The notes beneath the pieces were generated by a model. The model was given only the letters and a program-made list of their open reading frames with translations, was not told where the DNA came from and searched no databases. From assembly GCA_964523885.1 (NCBI GenBank), contig CAZFYX010000087.1, positions 171,042 through 235,041 on the forward strand: a DNA stretch of 64,000 bases. Direction: 5' to 3'. This stretch comes from SHXO01 sp964523885. Its GTDB lineage: Bacteria; Pseudomonadota; Gammaproteobacteria; Burkholderiales; SHXO01. The first letter of the stretch is position 1. Every line of letters begins with the position of its first letter. Positions 23,894 through 32,262 of the stretch are shown in pieces. Both the position numbers and the translations under genes were made by a program.

Positions 23894-24262
23894 CTACTTG
23901 GTCGACTTGTCCTCGACCGCCGCGCCGGCGAGCTCGCCGCTCCACACGTAGCCCACCACCTTGCCCTGCGGGTTGAGCTTGACCTGCAGCATCTTGAAGT
24001 TCACGTCCGATCCGCTCGGCACCTTGCCGCTGCCGTAGTAGTAGGTCCACACGTCGACCCGGCTGCCGTCGGGGGTGACCTCGAAGCCCTGGCCGATCGG
24101 CTGCCCCAGCCACTCGCGCACCTGCGCGCCTTCGGTCACGCCCGGCTGCACGCGCGAGCCGAACGCCTGGTAGTCGAACGGACGCCCCACCTTCATCGTG
24201 CTGCATCCGGCCAGCAGCAGCATGCCGGCCAGGGCCGCCTTCCAGTGCATCGCCTGCTTCAT
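23894..24262 (-). CDS. BamE/OmlA-like outer membrane lipoprotein
   Basis: A 122-residue lipoprotein. The signal ends in LLAGC with the lipidated Cys20. The mature domain has the SmpA/OmlA (BamE-like) pattern: GVTEGAQVREWLGQP, then a two-strand hairpin WTYYYG, and VKLNPQGKVVGYVW. BamE belongs to the outer-membrane beta-barrel assembly machine, but many stand-alone lipoproteins share the fold and this may be one of those. The ATG at 24262 has GGAGG five bases upstream; an in-frame GTG at 24274 is less likely. It lies 34 bases after the aldehyde dehydrogenase stop, on the same strand. Confidence 0.87.
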   Translation of the reverse strand: MKQAMHWKAALAGMLLLAGCSTMKVGRPFDYQAFGSRVQPGVTEGAQVREWLGQPIGQGFEVTPDGSRVDVWTYYYGSGKVPSGSDVNFKMLQVKLNPQGKVVGYVWSGELAGAAVEDKSTK

Positions 24263-24296
24263 CGTTGCCTCCACCAGGTTGTTGACTTCGTGTCGC

Positions 24297-25775
24297 TCAG
24301 CCGTGCTTGAACACCACCGTCTTGGCGTGGGAGAACTCGCGCAGCGCCTCGAAGCCCTTCTCGCGCCCGTGCCCGCTCTTCTTCACCCCGCCGAAGGGCA
24401 GCTCGATGCCGCCGCCGGCGCCGTAGCCGTTCACGAACACCTGGCCGCAGCGCATCTTCTTCGCGACCCGCATCTGGCGGCCGCCGTCGCGCGACCAGAT
24501 GCCTGCCACCAGGCCGTAGTCGGTGCTGTTGGCGAGCTTCACCGCATCGGCCTCGTCCTCGAATGGAATCGTCGAGAGCACCGGGCCGAACACCTCCTGG
24601 CAGGCGAGCTCGTGGTCGCGCGGCACGGAGCCGAACAGCACCGGGGACACATAGAAGCCGCCGGCGGGCGTGCCCGGGGCGATCTGCGCCTGGGCCAGCA
24701 CGCGGATGCCGGTCCTGCGGCCGCGCTCGGTGAAGCCCTCCACGCGCTGCTTCTGCACCGCCGAGATCAGCGGACCGCAGTCGAGGTCCATGTCGTGGGA
24801 GCCCACGCGCAGCTGCCCGAAGCGCTGCGCGACACCTGCGGTGAACTCCTCGTAGATCGAGCGCTGCACCAGCAGGCGACTGCCGGCCGAGCAGGTCTGG
24901 CCGCCGTTCTGCACGATGGCGTTGACCGCGACCGGGATCACCGCGTCGAGGTCGGCATCGTCGAACACGATCTGCGGCGACTTGCCGCCGAGCTCGAGCG
25001 TGCAGCCGATGTGGTTCTTCGCGGCCGCGATCTGCACCAGCGTGCCCACCTCGGGCGAACCGGTGAAGGAGAGGAAGTCGATCCCGGGATGCGCGGACAG
25101 GGCGGCGCCCGCCTCCTCGCCCAATCCGGTCACCACGTTGATCGCACCTTCCGGGAAACCGATCTCGTGGGCGAGCTCGATGATGCGCATCGGGGCCACG
25201 CAAGCCTCCTCGGCGGGCTTGAGCACCACGGCATTGCCCATCGCCAGTGCCGGGGCGATGGTGCGCCCGAGCATCTGCGAGGGATAGTTCCACGGGATGA
25301 TGTGCCCGGTGACGCCCTTGGGATCACGCAGCACCGTGACCAGGTAGCCGTCGAGGAACGGAATGACGTCGCCGTGGAACTTGTCGGCGGCCGAGCCGTA
25401 GAACTCGAAGTAGCGCGCAGTCGCGGTGATGTCTGCGCGCGCCTGCTTCATCGGCTTGCCGGTGTCGCGCGCCTCGAGCTCGGCCAGCTCGTCGAAGTGG
25501 TCGAGAATGCTCTGCCCGAGCCTGGTCATGAGCCGGCCGCGCTCGACCGCGGTCATCCGGCTCCAGGCCCCCTCCTCGAAGGCGTGGCGGGCGGCACGCA
25601 CCGCCGCGTCGATGTCCGCAGCGGACCCGCGCGCGATGCGGGCGAAGGGCTGGCCGTCGCTGGGCGACACCATGTCCAGCGTGCGTCCGTCGGACGCCGG
25701 CAGCCACTTGCCGCCGATCAGGTTCTGGTATTCGATCGCCTCCGGTACGGGGCGCCGCGCGAGACTCGCCGTCAT
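24297..25775 (-). CDS. NAD(P)-dependent aldehyde dehydrogenase
   Basis: A 492-residue enzyme of the ALDH superfamily that oxidises aldehydes to acids. The catalytic Cys295 is in GGQTCSAGSRL and the general base Glu261 in LELGGKSP; the cofactor segment IIPWNYPSQM and the FTGSPEVG motif are present. The C-terminal GGIELPFGGVKKSGHGREKG is typical of betaine-aldehyde and related branches. It is divergent from a cytochrome P450 gene with 191 bases between the starts. The pair suggests that the P450 makes an alcohol or aldehyde which this enzyme carries on to the acid. The substrate is unknown. Confidence 0.92.
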   Translation of the reverse strand: MTASLARRPVPEAIEYQNLIGGKWLPASDGRTLDMVSPSDGQPFARIARGSAADIDAAVRAARHAFEEGAWSRMTAVERGRLMTRLGQSILDHFDELAELEARDTGKPMKQARADITATARYFEFYGSAADKFHGDVIPFLDGYLVTVLRDPKGVTGHIIPWNYPSQMLGRTIAPALAMGNAVVLKPAEEACVAPMRIIELAHEIGFPEGAINVVTGLGEEAGAALSAHPGIDFLSFTGSPEVGTLVQIAAAKNHIGCTLELGGKSPQIVFDDADLDAVIPVAVNAIVQNGGQTCSAGSRLLVQRSIYEEFTAGVAQRFGQLRVGSHDMDLDCGPLISAVQKQRVEGFTERGRRTGIRVLAQAQIAPGTPAGGFYVSPVLFGSVPRDHELACQEVFGPVLSTIPFEDEADAVKLANSTDYGLVAGIWSRDGGRQMRVAKKMRCGQVFVNGYGAGGGIELPFGGVKKSGHGREKGFEALREFSHAKTVVFKHG

Positions 25776-25966
25776 GTCCGTGATCCTCAGGTTGCAACAT
25801 GCCGGACGCCCTGCACGTGCCTGCGGCGCCGGCCTCGTCGATGGTCGGAAGACCATTCTAGCAGGGGCTGGTCGATGCCCCGGTCCGGGCGCCGCGCCCG
25901 GGCTCAAGTCCCGTGCAGACAGGCGTATCATCCCGCCCCATCCTCCGGACTGCGGCTCGACCTGCA

Positions 25967-27352
25967 ATGGACCAGACCTCCACGCCACCCGCCCCGCCCA
26001 CCGCAGCACCGTCCGCGCGCGGCCTGCCCTACTTCGGCTGCATCCGCGGGCTGCGCCGCAATCCGATGGAGTTCTTCCGGCGCGTGGCCGTCTCGGTGGG
26101 CGGCCTCGCCCGCGTGCCGCTGCAGGCCGGACGCAGCATGTACCTGGTGTCGGAGCCGCGCCTCATCAAGGAGCTGCTCATCGACCACCGCACGCGCTTC
26201 ATCAAGAACGTGCGCTACCCGGCGATGCAGCGTCTGCTGGGCCAGGGCCTGCTGTTGAGCGAGGGGGACGGCTGGCGCCGCCAGCGCCTGCTCACGCAAC
26301 CCGCGTTCAAGCCCGGCGAGCTCAAGCGCCAGGTCGAGTGGATGAGCGGGCACGTGGCGCGCTTCCTCACGCGCTGGGACGTGCACGCCTCCCGCGGCAC
26401 GCCGATCGACGCGGAGGAGGAGTTCCTGCGCCTGACCCAGCTGCTCGCCGGCGTGCTCATCTTCGGCCCGCGCTACGAGGCCCACGCCGACGAGATGTTC
26501 CAGATCAGCGAGGACATCAAGAACAACTGGCCCAAGCCCCCGCGCGGCATCCTGTCCGGCTTCATCCCGCCGTCGAAGGCACGCGCGCAGCGCATGGAGG
26601 CGGCCTGCGCCGATCTCGACCGGCAGATGCAGGCCTTCATCGACGCGCAGCGCAAGGCCGAGCCCGAGGAAGGCGGCATCCTCGGCCTGCTGATCACCGG
26701 GTCCGCACGGGAGGGACCGCCATTCACCGACAAGGAGCTGCGCGACCAGGCCGTGACCCTGTTCTTCGCCGGCTACGAGACCTCGGCGGCCTCCATGTGC
26801 TGGACCCACTATCTGATGTGGGCGCACCCGCAGGTGCGCGAGCGCATGCTGGCCGAGATCGATGCGGTGGTGGGGAGCCGCGTGCCGGTGGGCGAGGACA
26901 TCGACAAGCTGCAGTACGTCGAGCAGGTGCTGCAGGAATCGCTGCGCATCTATTCGCCGATCCACTCGCTGTCACGGGTGGCGACGGAGGACTCGGCCAT
27001 CGGCGGACATCCCATGCCGAAGGGCTGCACGGCAGTCGTGTCGCTCTATGCGACACACCGGCTGCCGGACCACTGGCCCGACCCGGAGCGCTTCGACCCG
27101 GAGCGCTTCGCGCCCGAGGCCTGCGCAGGGCGCTACAACTTCGCCTACATCCCGTTCGCGGTGGGACATCGCAACTGCATCGGCAGCACGCTGGCGATGG
27201 TCGAGGGCAAGCTGATCCTGGCGCAGGTCGCACAGCGCTTCGTGCTCGACCTGCTCCCCGGCGAGCGCATCGAGCCGATGGCCGCCACCACGATGCGGCC
27301 GCGATACGGCATCCGCATGCATGTGCGCCGACGCCAGGCGCACGCCAGCTGA
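25967..27352 (+). CDS. Cytochrome P450
   Basis: A 461-residue monooxygenase. The I-helix segment FFAGYETS carries the oxygen-activating Glu271-Thr272 pair, the K-helix ESLR is Glu324-x2-Arg327, FDPERF is present, and the haem-binding loop FAVGHRNCIG holds the axial Cys404. The look (AGYETSA, PERFxPE, CIGxxLA) is that of CYP102/CYP4-like fatty-acid or alkane hydroxylases rather than of CYP101 types. No reductase domain is fused and no ferredoxin gene lies alongside, so redox partners come from elsewhere. There is no N-terminal membrane anchor. The divergent aldehyde dehydrogenase is the likely metabolic partner. Confidence 0.93.
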   Translation: MDQTSTPPAPPTAAPSARGLPYFGCIRGLRRNPMEFFRRVAVSVGGLARVPLQAGRSMYLVSEPRLIKELLIDHRTRFIKNVRYPAMQRLLGQGLLLSEGDGWRRQRLLTQPAFKPGELKRQVEWMSGHVARFLTRWDVHASRGTPIDAEEEFLRLTQLLAGVLIFGPRYEAHADEMFQISEDIKNNWPKPPRGILSGFIPPSKARAQRMEAACADLDRQMQAFIDAQRKAEPEEGGILGLLITGSAREGPPFTDKELRDQAVTLFFAGYETSAASMCWTHYLMWAHPQVRERMLAEIDAVVGSRVPVGEDIDKLQYVEQVLQESLRIYSPIHSLSRVATEDSAIGGHPMPKGCTAVVSLYATHRLPDHWPDPERFDPERFAPEACAGRYNFAYIPFAVGHRNCIGSTLAMVEGKLILAQVAQRFVLDLLPGERIEPMAATTMRPRYGIRMHVRRRQAHAS

Positions 27353-27363
27353 TGGTCGCTTGA

Positions 27364-27515
27364 ACACCGAGGACGCAGAGGATCGCAGAGGAACTGCAGA
27401 GATGTCGATGTGGAGTGGGATCGATGCCTGCCGTGCGCAACCCGTTCCAGCACGCCGCAATGAACCCGTACCACTGCGTCGTTCCTCTGCGTTCCTCCGT
27501 GCCCGCTGTGTCGGA
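27364..27515. repeat. Imperfect CGCAGAGG inverted repeat, copy 1
   Basis: Left arm: ACCGAGGACGCAGAGG, then ATCGCAGAGGAAC, at about 27365-27393. Right arm: GTTCCTCTGCGTTCCTCCGTG at 27481-27501, its near-complement. A second, more perfect copy of the same family lies at 46180-46257. The element fills the gap between the P450 and the pentapeptide-repeat gene. No gene is seen inside it. Confidence 0.75.
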
Positions 27516-27553
27516 CGCGGTGGCGCCGTAGCTGCGGCAGTGAAGTAGCCGCC

Positions 27554-28516
27554 TTGGCCGACCCTGCGCACCTCGCCAGGCTCAAGCGCGGCGCCCGCGT
27601 ATGGAACGCGTGGCGGCGGCGCAGCCCGCGGGTGGTGCCGGACCTGAGCCGCGCGCTGCTGGCCGACCTCGAGTTGCGCGGCTTCAACCTCTCCGGAGTG
27701 AACCTCGAGCGCGCCATCCTGCGCGGCGCGCGCCTGTCGCAGGCCAACCTCGCCCGCGCGAACCTGCGGCATGCCGACCTGCGCACCGCGAGCCTGCGGC
27801 GCGCGAAGCTCGATCACGCCGACCTGAGCGGCGCGATCCTGCGCTTCACCTCCCTGGCGCAGACCAGCCTGGCCGGCGCATGCCTCGCCGGCTGCGAGAT
27901 CTACGGCATCGCCGTGTGGGACCTGCGCGGCACACCCGCCGACCAGTCCGGCCTCGTGATCCGTGCGACGAGCGGCGAGCCGGCCGTGCGCGTCGACGAC
28001 CTCGAGCTGGCCCAGCTCGTCCACCTGCTGCTCGACAACAGCAAGCTCTCGCGCGTGGTCGACACCGTCGGCCGCAAGGCGGTCCTCATCCTCGGGCGCT
28101 TCAGTGCGCCGCGCAAGGCGGTGCTGGAGACGCTGCGCTCGGCGCTGCGCGTGCAGGGCTACCTGCCGGTGATCTTCGACTTCGACAAGCCGAAGGGGCG
28201 CGACCTGACCGAGATGGTCACCACGCTGGCGCGCCTCTCGCGCTTCGTGGTCGCCGATCTCACCGACCCGCGCAGCATCCCCGAGGAGCTCGGGCGCATC
28301 GTGCCGGACCTGCCGTCCGTGCCGGTGGTACCGCTGATCGAGGCCGGCCAGGAGCCGTATGCGCTGTTCCGGCACCTGCAGCGCTATCCGTGGGTACTGC
28401 CGCTGGTGCGCTACCGCGATGCGGGCGACCTGTTGCGCAGTCTGCCGACAGCGGTCGTCGCACGGGCCGAGCGCAAGGCGGCGGCGCAGGCCCGCGCCGC
28501 GGCGCGCGCACGGTGA
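27554..28516 (+). CDS. Pentapeptide-repeat protein with a TIR-like C-terminal domain
   Basis: A 320-residue protein in two parts. Residues about 30-125 are tandem A(N/D)Lxx pentapeptides (LELRGFNLSGVNLERAIL, ARLSQANLARANLRHADLR and onward), which stack into a quadrilateral beta-helix. Residues about 165-285 (KAVLILGRF, LPVIFDFDKPKGRDL, LSRFVVADLTDPRSI, VPVVPLIEAG) look like a flavodoxin/TIR-type alpha-beta domain, with DFDKP and ADLTD at positions used for nucleotide binding in TIR proteins. The start appears to be TTG at 27554. The C-terminus ends in an Ala/Arg-rich tail. A signalling or defence role is possible but not shown. Confidence 0.82.
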   Translation: MADPAHLARLKRGARVWNAWRRRSPRVVPDLSRALLADLELRGFNLSGVNLERAILRGARLSQANLARANLRHADLRTASLRRAKLDHADLSGAILRFTSLAQTSLAGACLAGCEIYGIAVWDLRGTPADQSGLVIRATSGEPAVRVDDLELAQLVHLLLDNSKLSRVVDTVGRKAVLILGRFSAPRKAVLETLRSALRVQGYLPVIFDFDKPKGRDLTEMVTTLARLSRFVVADLTDPRSIPEELGRIVPDLPSVPVVPLIEAGQEPYALFRHLQRYPWVLPLVRYRDAGDLLRSLPTAVVARAERKAAAQARAAARAR

Positions 28517-28734
28517 TGCCTGACGCAGGGCGGCGCGCGGCAGCAGTGACGCGCAGGGGCGAATGAAAACGAAAGGTCAACCTGCCCGCCCCGCGCCAGC
28601 TCCCGCAATCGCGAGGCCCTGCGGCAGGATGCGTACGGCATCGCCCTGCGCCGCGCGGCCCTGCTGCGCTGGCACGCGTCCTGCACCGCCGGGAGGCCTG
28701 CTGCACGCCACCGTCCGAGCGCCCCGACTTCCCC

Positions 28735-29376
28735 ATGTGGTTGAACCTCGCCATCGCCGCCCTCCTGCTCACGGCGACGATCGTCGGCTTCTACCTGGCG
28801 CACCGCGTCGTACGGGGCGAAGGCCTGCCGTCGCTGCGCCGCGCCGCGCGCGAGGAGCCCACTGGCCACGTCGAGGACATCAAGCAGATCATCGCCAATT
28901 ACCGGCGTGAGAAGGGCGATGCGACGCTGCAGATCGCCACTACCCTGCAGGCCCCGGCCAGGCCGCGGCCGGCGACGCAACCCGCTGCCGCCCCGGCCAC
29001 CGTGGTGCGGCCGCGTCCCAGCCTCCTGAGCGGCCCGAACAAGCTGCTGTACCTGGTGCTCAAGGCCGCGCTGCCGGATCACCAGATCTTCGTCAACGTG
29101 CGGCTGGTGGACGCGGTGCAGATCACCGGCCAGCCGCCGACTCCCCACGCGCGCGCGCAACTGGCCCAGGCGAGGGTCGATTTCGTCATCTGCAACAAGC
29201 AGCTCGCAGTCGTGGCGATGATCGACATTACCGACGGCAACCGCGCGGACGCCGTGCTCAAGCGGCAGATCGAGCCGCAGATCACCGCCGCGGGCAGCCG
29301 CTACCTGCGCATCGCACCCACCGCCATCCCCAAGCCCGGCGACGCACGCAACCTCGTATGCGGCACCCCGGGGTGA
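28735..29376 (+). CDS. Membrane-anchored DUF2726 protein
   Basis: A 213-residue protein. One N-terminal helix (LNLAIAALLLTATIVGFYLA) anchors it, a Pro/Ala-rich linker runs from about 70 to 100, and a DUF2726 domain follows from about 105: LLSGPNKLLYLVLKAALPDH, then VDFVICN, VVAMIDITD and LKRQIEPQI. DUF2726 resembles PD-(D/E)XK nuclease-like domains, and IDITD may hold an acidic site residue. The cellular function is unknown. It follows the pentapeptide gene after 218 bases without a supported gene and ends 22 bases before a convergent gene. Confidence 0.83.
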   Translation: MWLNLAIAALLLTATIVGFYLAHRVVRGEGLPSLRRAAREEPTGHVEDIKQIIANYRREKGDATLQIATTLQAPARPRPATQPAAAPATVVRPRPSLLSGPNKLLYLVLKAALPDHQIFVNVRLVDAVQITGQPPTPHARAQLAQARVDFVICNKQLAVVAMIDITDGNRADAVLKRQIEPQITAAGSRYLRIAPTAIPKPGDARNLVCGTPG

Positions 29377-29398
29377 TCCCGCCGCCCGGCGGTGCGCT

Positions 29399-30352
29399 CT
29401 ACGCGGCGCCCCGCCCGCTCGCCATGCGCGGCGTCCGGCGTCGGGCAGCACGCGCGGGCTTGCGCAGCGGCTCCGATGCGGCGGGCACACCGAGCAGCTC
29501 CATCAGCCGCTGCGCGTCGAACGGCGCACGCACCTTCGCGTCGTTGTCGAAGTAGCAGTAGACGTCGCGCGCAGCCACGCCCGGCGCCGGCGCGGCGATG
29601 CGCCGCGCGTCCGGGGGCTCTCGGCCGCTCGACCAATCGCGGATTCGCGCGGCCCAGCGCGCGAGCGCCTCGTCGGTGTAGCCGCTCGCGTACAGCTCGC
29701 GGTCGCCGTGCAGGCGCAGGTAGAGGAAGTCGCCGGTCACGTCCTCGCGACAGGGCCAGCGACCCGCGGTGTCGGCCACCACCAGCGCGACGCGGTGCTC
29801 GCGCAGCAGCGCGATGAACGCCTCGTCGACGAAGCTCTCGTGACGGATCTCGATCGCGTGGCGCAGCGGCCGGCCGGCGTCGACCTGCAGGTAGGCTCGG
29901 CCGGCCATCCAGTCGGAGTGGCCGCGCGCCACATCGAGCGCGGCCAGGGTGTCGCCCGGCAGCATGCGCAGGAACGCGTGCATGCGCTCGGGCTCGAACC
30001 TGAAGTCGGGCGGGAACTGCCACAGCACCGGACCGAGCTTCTCGCGCAGCGCGAGCACGCCGGAGGCGAAGAAGTTCGCCAGCGCGGTGCGCGGCTCGCG
30101 CAGCCTCAGCAGGTGGGTGATGTAGCGCCCGCCCTTCACACTGAACACGAAGTGCGCCGGGGTCTGCGCATGCCAGCGCGCGTAGCTCTCCGGCGTCTGC
30201 AGCGAGTAGAAGGAGCCGTTGATCTCGATGCTCGACAGGCGCCGCGAGGCGAATTCGAGCTCGCGCCGCTGCGGCAGGTCGCCCGGATAGAACACCCCGC
30301 GCCAGCCTGCGTAGCGCCAGCCCGAGATGCCGATGCGGATGGCCGCGCTCAT
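29399..30352 (-). CDS. DUF72 family protein
   Basis: A 317-residue TIM-barrel protein of the DUF72 (YecE) family. It opens IRIGISGWRYAGWRGVFYP, has SSIEINGSFYSLQTPE, VLWQFPPDF, EIRHESFVD, YLRLHGDRELYASGY and the YCYFDND motif near the end, all in family order. The biochemical role is not established. A basic tail of about 30 residues extends past the usual end. The ATG at 30350-30352 overlaps the stop of the small membrane protein upstream (ATGA), so these two are translated together. Confidence 0.92.
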   Translation of the reverse strand: MSAAIRIGISGWRYAGWRGVFYPGDLPQRRELEFASRRLSSIEINGSFYSLQTPESYARWHAQTPAHFVFSVKGGRYITHLLRLREPRTALANFFASGVLALREKLGPVLWQFPPDFRFEPERMHAFLRMLPGDTLAALDVARGHSDWMAGRAYLQVDAGRPLRHAIEIRHESFVDEAFIALLREHRVALVVADTAGRWPCREDVTGDFLYLRLHGDRELYASGYTDEALARWAARIRDWSSGREPPDARRIAAPAPGVAARDVYCYFDNDAKVRAPFDAQRLMELLGVPAASEPLRKPARAARRRTPRMASGRGAA

Positions 30353-30627
30353 GTCTCCAGCGCGGCCGCCAGCTGCGGGTCGTTCTTGAACGCTCCGCGC
30401 AGGTTCATGGCCGCGAGCGCGAGCTGGAGCACGATCAGGGCGTGGGCGCCGTCGTGCCAGCCCCATGTGATCCACAGGGCGTTGCTGAGCAGGAAGATCC
30501 AGAAGCCGGTCTTGCGGCGCCGCTTCGATTGCGACGCCACCATCCAGGCGGCCAGCACCGTGACCAGCATCGCGGGCCACTGCAGCAGGTCGAGCGCATC
30601 CATGGAACCGGTGGCGGCAACCGCCAT
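30349..30627 (-). CDS. Small integral membrane protein of unknown function
   Basis: A 92-residue protein with three hydrophobic helices: LLQWPAMLVTVLAAWMVAS, TGFWIFLLSNALWITWGW and ALIVLQLALAAMNLRG, separated by a basic SKRRRK loop. It resembles half of a PnuC/SPW-like fold, but the match is loose and I do not assign a family. Two ATG codons (30627 and 30603) are possible and neither has a good ribosome binding site. Its stop overlaps the start of the DUF72 gene. The 100 bases upstream hold a GGCCTAGG-rich inverted repeat. Confidence 0.72.
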   Translation of the reverse strand: MAVAATGSMDALDLLQWPAMLVTVLAAWMVASQSKRRRKTGFWIFLLSNALWITWGWHDGAHALIVLQLALAAMNLRGAFKNDPQLAAALET

Positions 30628-30727
30628 GCCGTCCCGCTTCAGGCTCTAGGCCCTGGACTCCAGAGGAGCTGCGCGGCGCAAGGCGCCGCATTCTCTTCCC
30701 GGCGTCCGGCACCTGGGGCCTAGGGCC

Positions 30728-31975
30728 TCAATCCAGTACGTGCGAGACGAGCCCATCCGCCAGCTTCGGTTCGAACCAGGTCGACTTCGGCGGCATCACC
30801 TGCCCGGCATCGGCAACCGCCATCAGGTCCTGCATGCGGGTGGGGAACAGCGAGAACGCAACGCTCATCTCGCCCGAGTCCACCCGCCGCTGCAGTTCCT
30901 CCAGCCCGCGGACGCCGCCAACGAAGTCGATGCGCTTGTCGGTGCGCAGGTCGGCGATCCCGAGCACCGGTGTGAGGAGGTGGCGGGTGAGCAGGCTCAC
31001 GTCGAGCCGCTCGACCGGGTCGCGCTCCTGCGCCCGCTCGGGCTTGATCTGCAGCCGGTACCAGTGCCCCCTCAGGTACAGCCCGATCTCGCCCGGCTGC
31101 GCGGGCCGCACCGGCTGCGCGCTCTGCTTCACGCTGAAGGCAGCGCCGACGCGCGTGAGAAACTCCAGCGCCGACATGCCGCGCAGGTCGCGCACGAGCC
31201 GGTTGTAATCGAGGATGCGCATCTGGTGGTGCGGAAACGCCACCGCGAGGAAACGGTTGTAGCTCTCGCGGCCGGCATGTTGCGGATTGGCGTTGCGGCG
31301 CGCCTGCGCGACGCGCGACGCGGCGGCGGAGCGGTGATGCCCGTCGGCGATGTACAACGCGGGCATGCGCTCGAACGCGGCGCTCAGCGCGGCGATCTCC
31401 CCGTCACCCGGGATGACCCAGATCTGGTGCACCACGCCGTCCGCACTGGCTTCACTGTCCGGTTCACCGCTGCAGGCGCGCGCCAGCAGGGCATCGGCCT
31501 CCGCACAGTTCGGATAGGCGAGCAGCACCGGTCCGGTCTGGGCGTTCACCGCGTCGATCTGGCGGACGCGATCGTCCTCCTTGTCCGGGCGCGTGTGCTC
31601 GTGGCGGCGGATCCGGTTGCTCTCGTAGTCCGCCACCGAGGCTGCGATGACCACCCCCGTCTGCACATGCGCGCCGTGGGTGAGCCGATAGCCGTAGTAC
31701 GCGGGGCGGGCATCGCGCACCAGCACGCCCTCGCGCTGCATGCGCTGCAGGTTCTCGGCGGCCATCGCGTACACCGCCTCCGCATGCGGGTCGGTACCCG
31801 GCGGCAGGTCGATCTCGGGCTTGGAGACGTGCAGGAAGCTCCATGGCCGGCCGGCCGCGCGTGCGCGCGCCTCCTCGGTGGAGAGCACGTCGTACGGCGG
31901 GGCGGCGACCGCGGCGGCATGGCCCGGCGCAGGACGCAGGGCAGCGAAGGGACTGGCGATGGACACGATCGGCAT
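30728..31975 (-). CDS. DUF1015 family protein
   Basis: A 415-residue cytoplasmic protein of the DUF1015 family. It shows the family opening IASPFAALRPAPG...PPYDVLS, WSFLHVSKPEIDLP, the RRHEHTRPDKEDDR segment, and the ALYIADGHHRSAAA motif at the centre, followed by NRFLAVAFPHHQM and LGIADLRTDKRIDFVGG. Its length is normal. DUF1015 genes are often next to serine biosynthesis genes, which is not the case here. The function is unknown, though HEHT and DGHHR look like a metal or phosphate site. It is divergent from the diguanylate cyclase, with 287 bases between. Confidence 0.92.
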   Translation of the reverse strand: MPIVSIASPFAALRPAPGHAAAVAAPPYDVLSTEEARARAAGRPWSFLHVSKPEIDLPPGTDPHAEAVYAMAAENLQRMQREGVLVRDARPAYYGYRLTHGAHVQTGVVIAASVADYESNRIRRHEHTRPDKEDDRVRQIDAVNAQTGPVLLAYPNCAEADALLARACSGEPDSEASADGVVHQIWVIPGDGEIAALSAAFERMPALYIADGHHRSAAASRVAQARRNANPQHAGRESYNRFLAVAFPHHQMRILDYNRLVRDLRGMSALEFLTRVGAAFSVKQSAQPVRPAQPGEIGLYLRGHWYRLQIKPERAQERDPVERLDVSLLTRHLLTPVLGIADLRTDKRIDFVGGVRGLEELQRRVDSGEMSVAFSLFPTRMQDLMAVADAGQVMPPKSTWFEPKLADGLVSHVLD

Positions 31976-32262
31976 GTTCGAGAAAAGGCGGCATTCTAAC
32001 CGAGCGCGGAACCCGGACCGGGCGCAGGCGCCGAGCGAACATCGGGGCGCCCCCGAGCAAACGCGGGCACGGGCAACTTTTTACAGCGCAGTCGTCCATG
32101 GAACGCGCGCACAGGCAGGGACCTTGCAGATGCACGCGCCGAGCGCGCGCAACTCCTTGTTCCGCATCTCCCCAAGTTGTCGGCGGGCGACATGGCTGCC
32201 GCGTTTGGGAACCTGCAACACATCGCGGGTTTTCTCCCCCGTCGCTTCACGACGCCCGTTGT

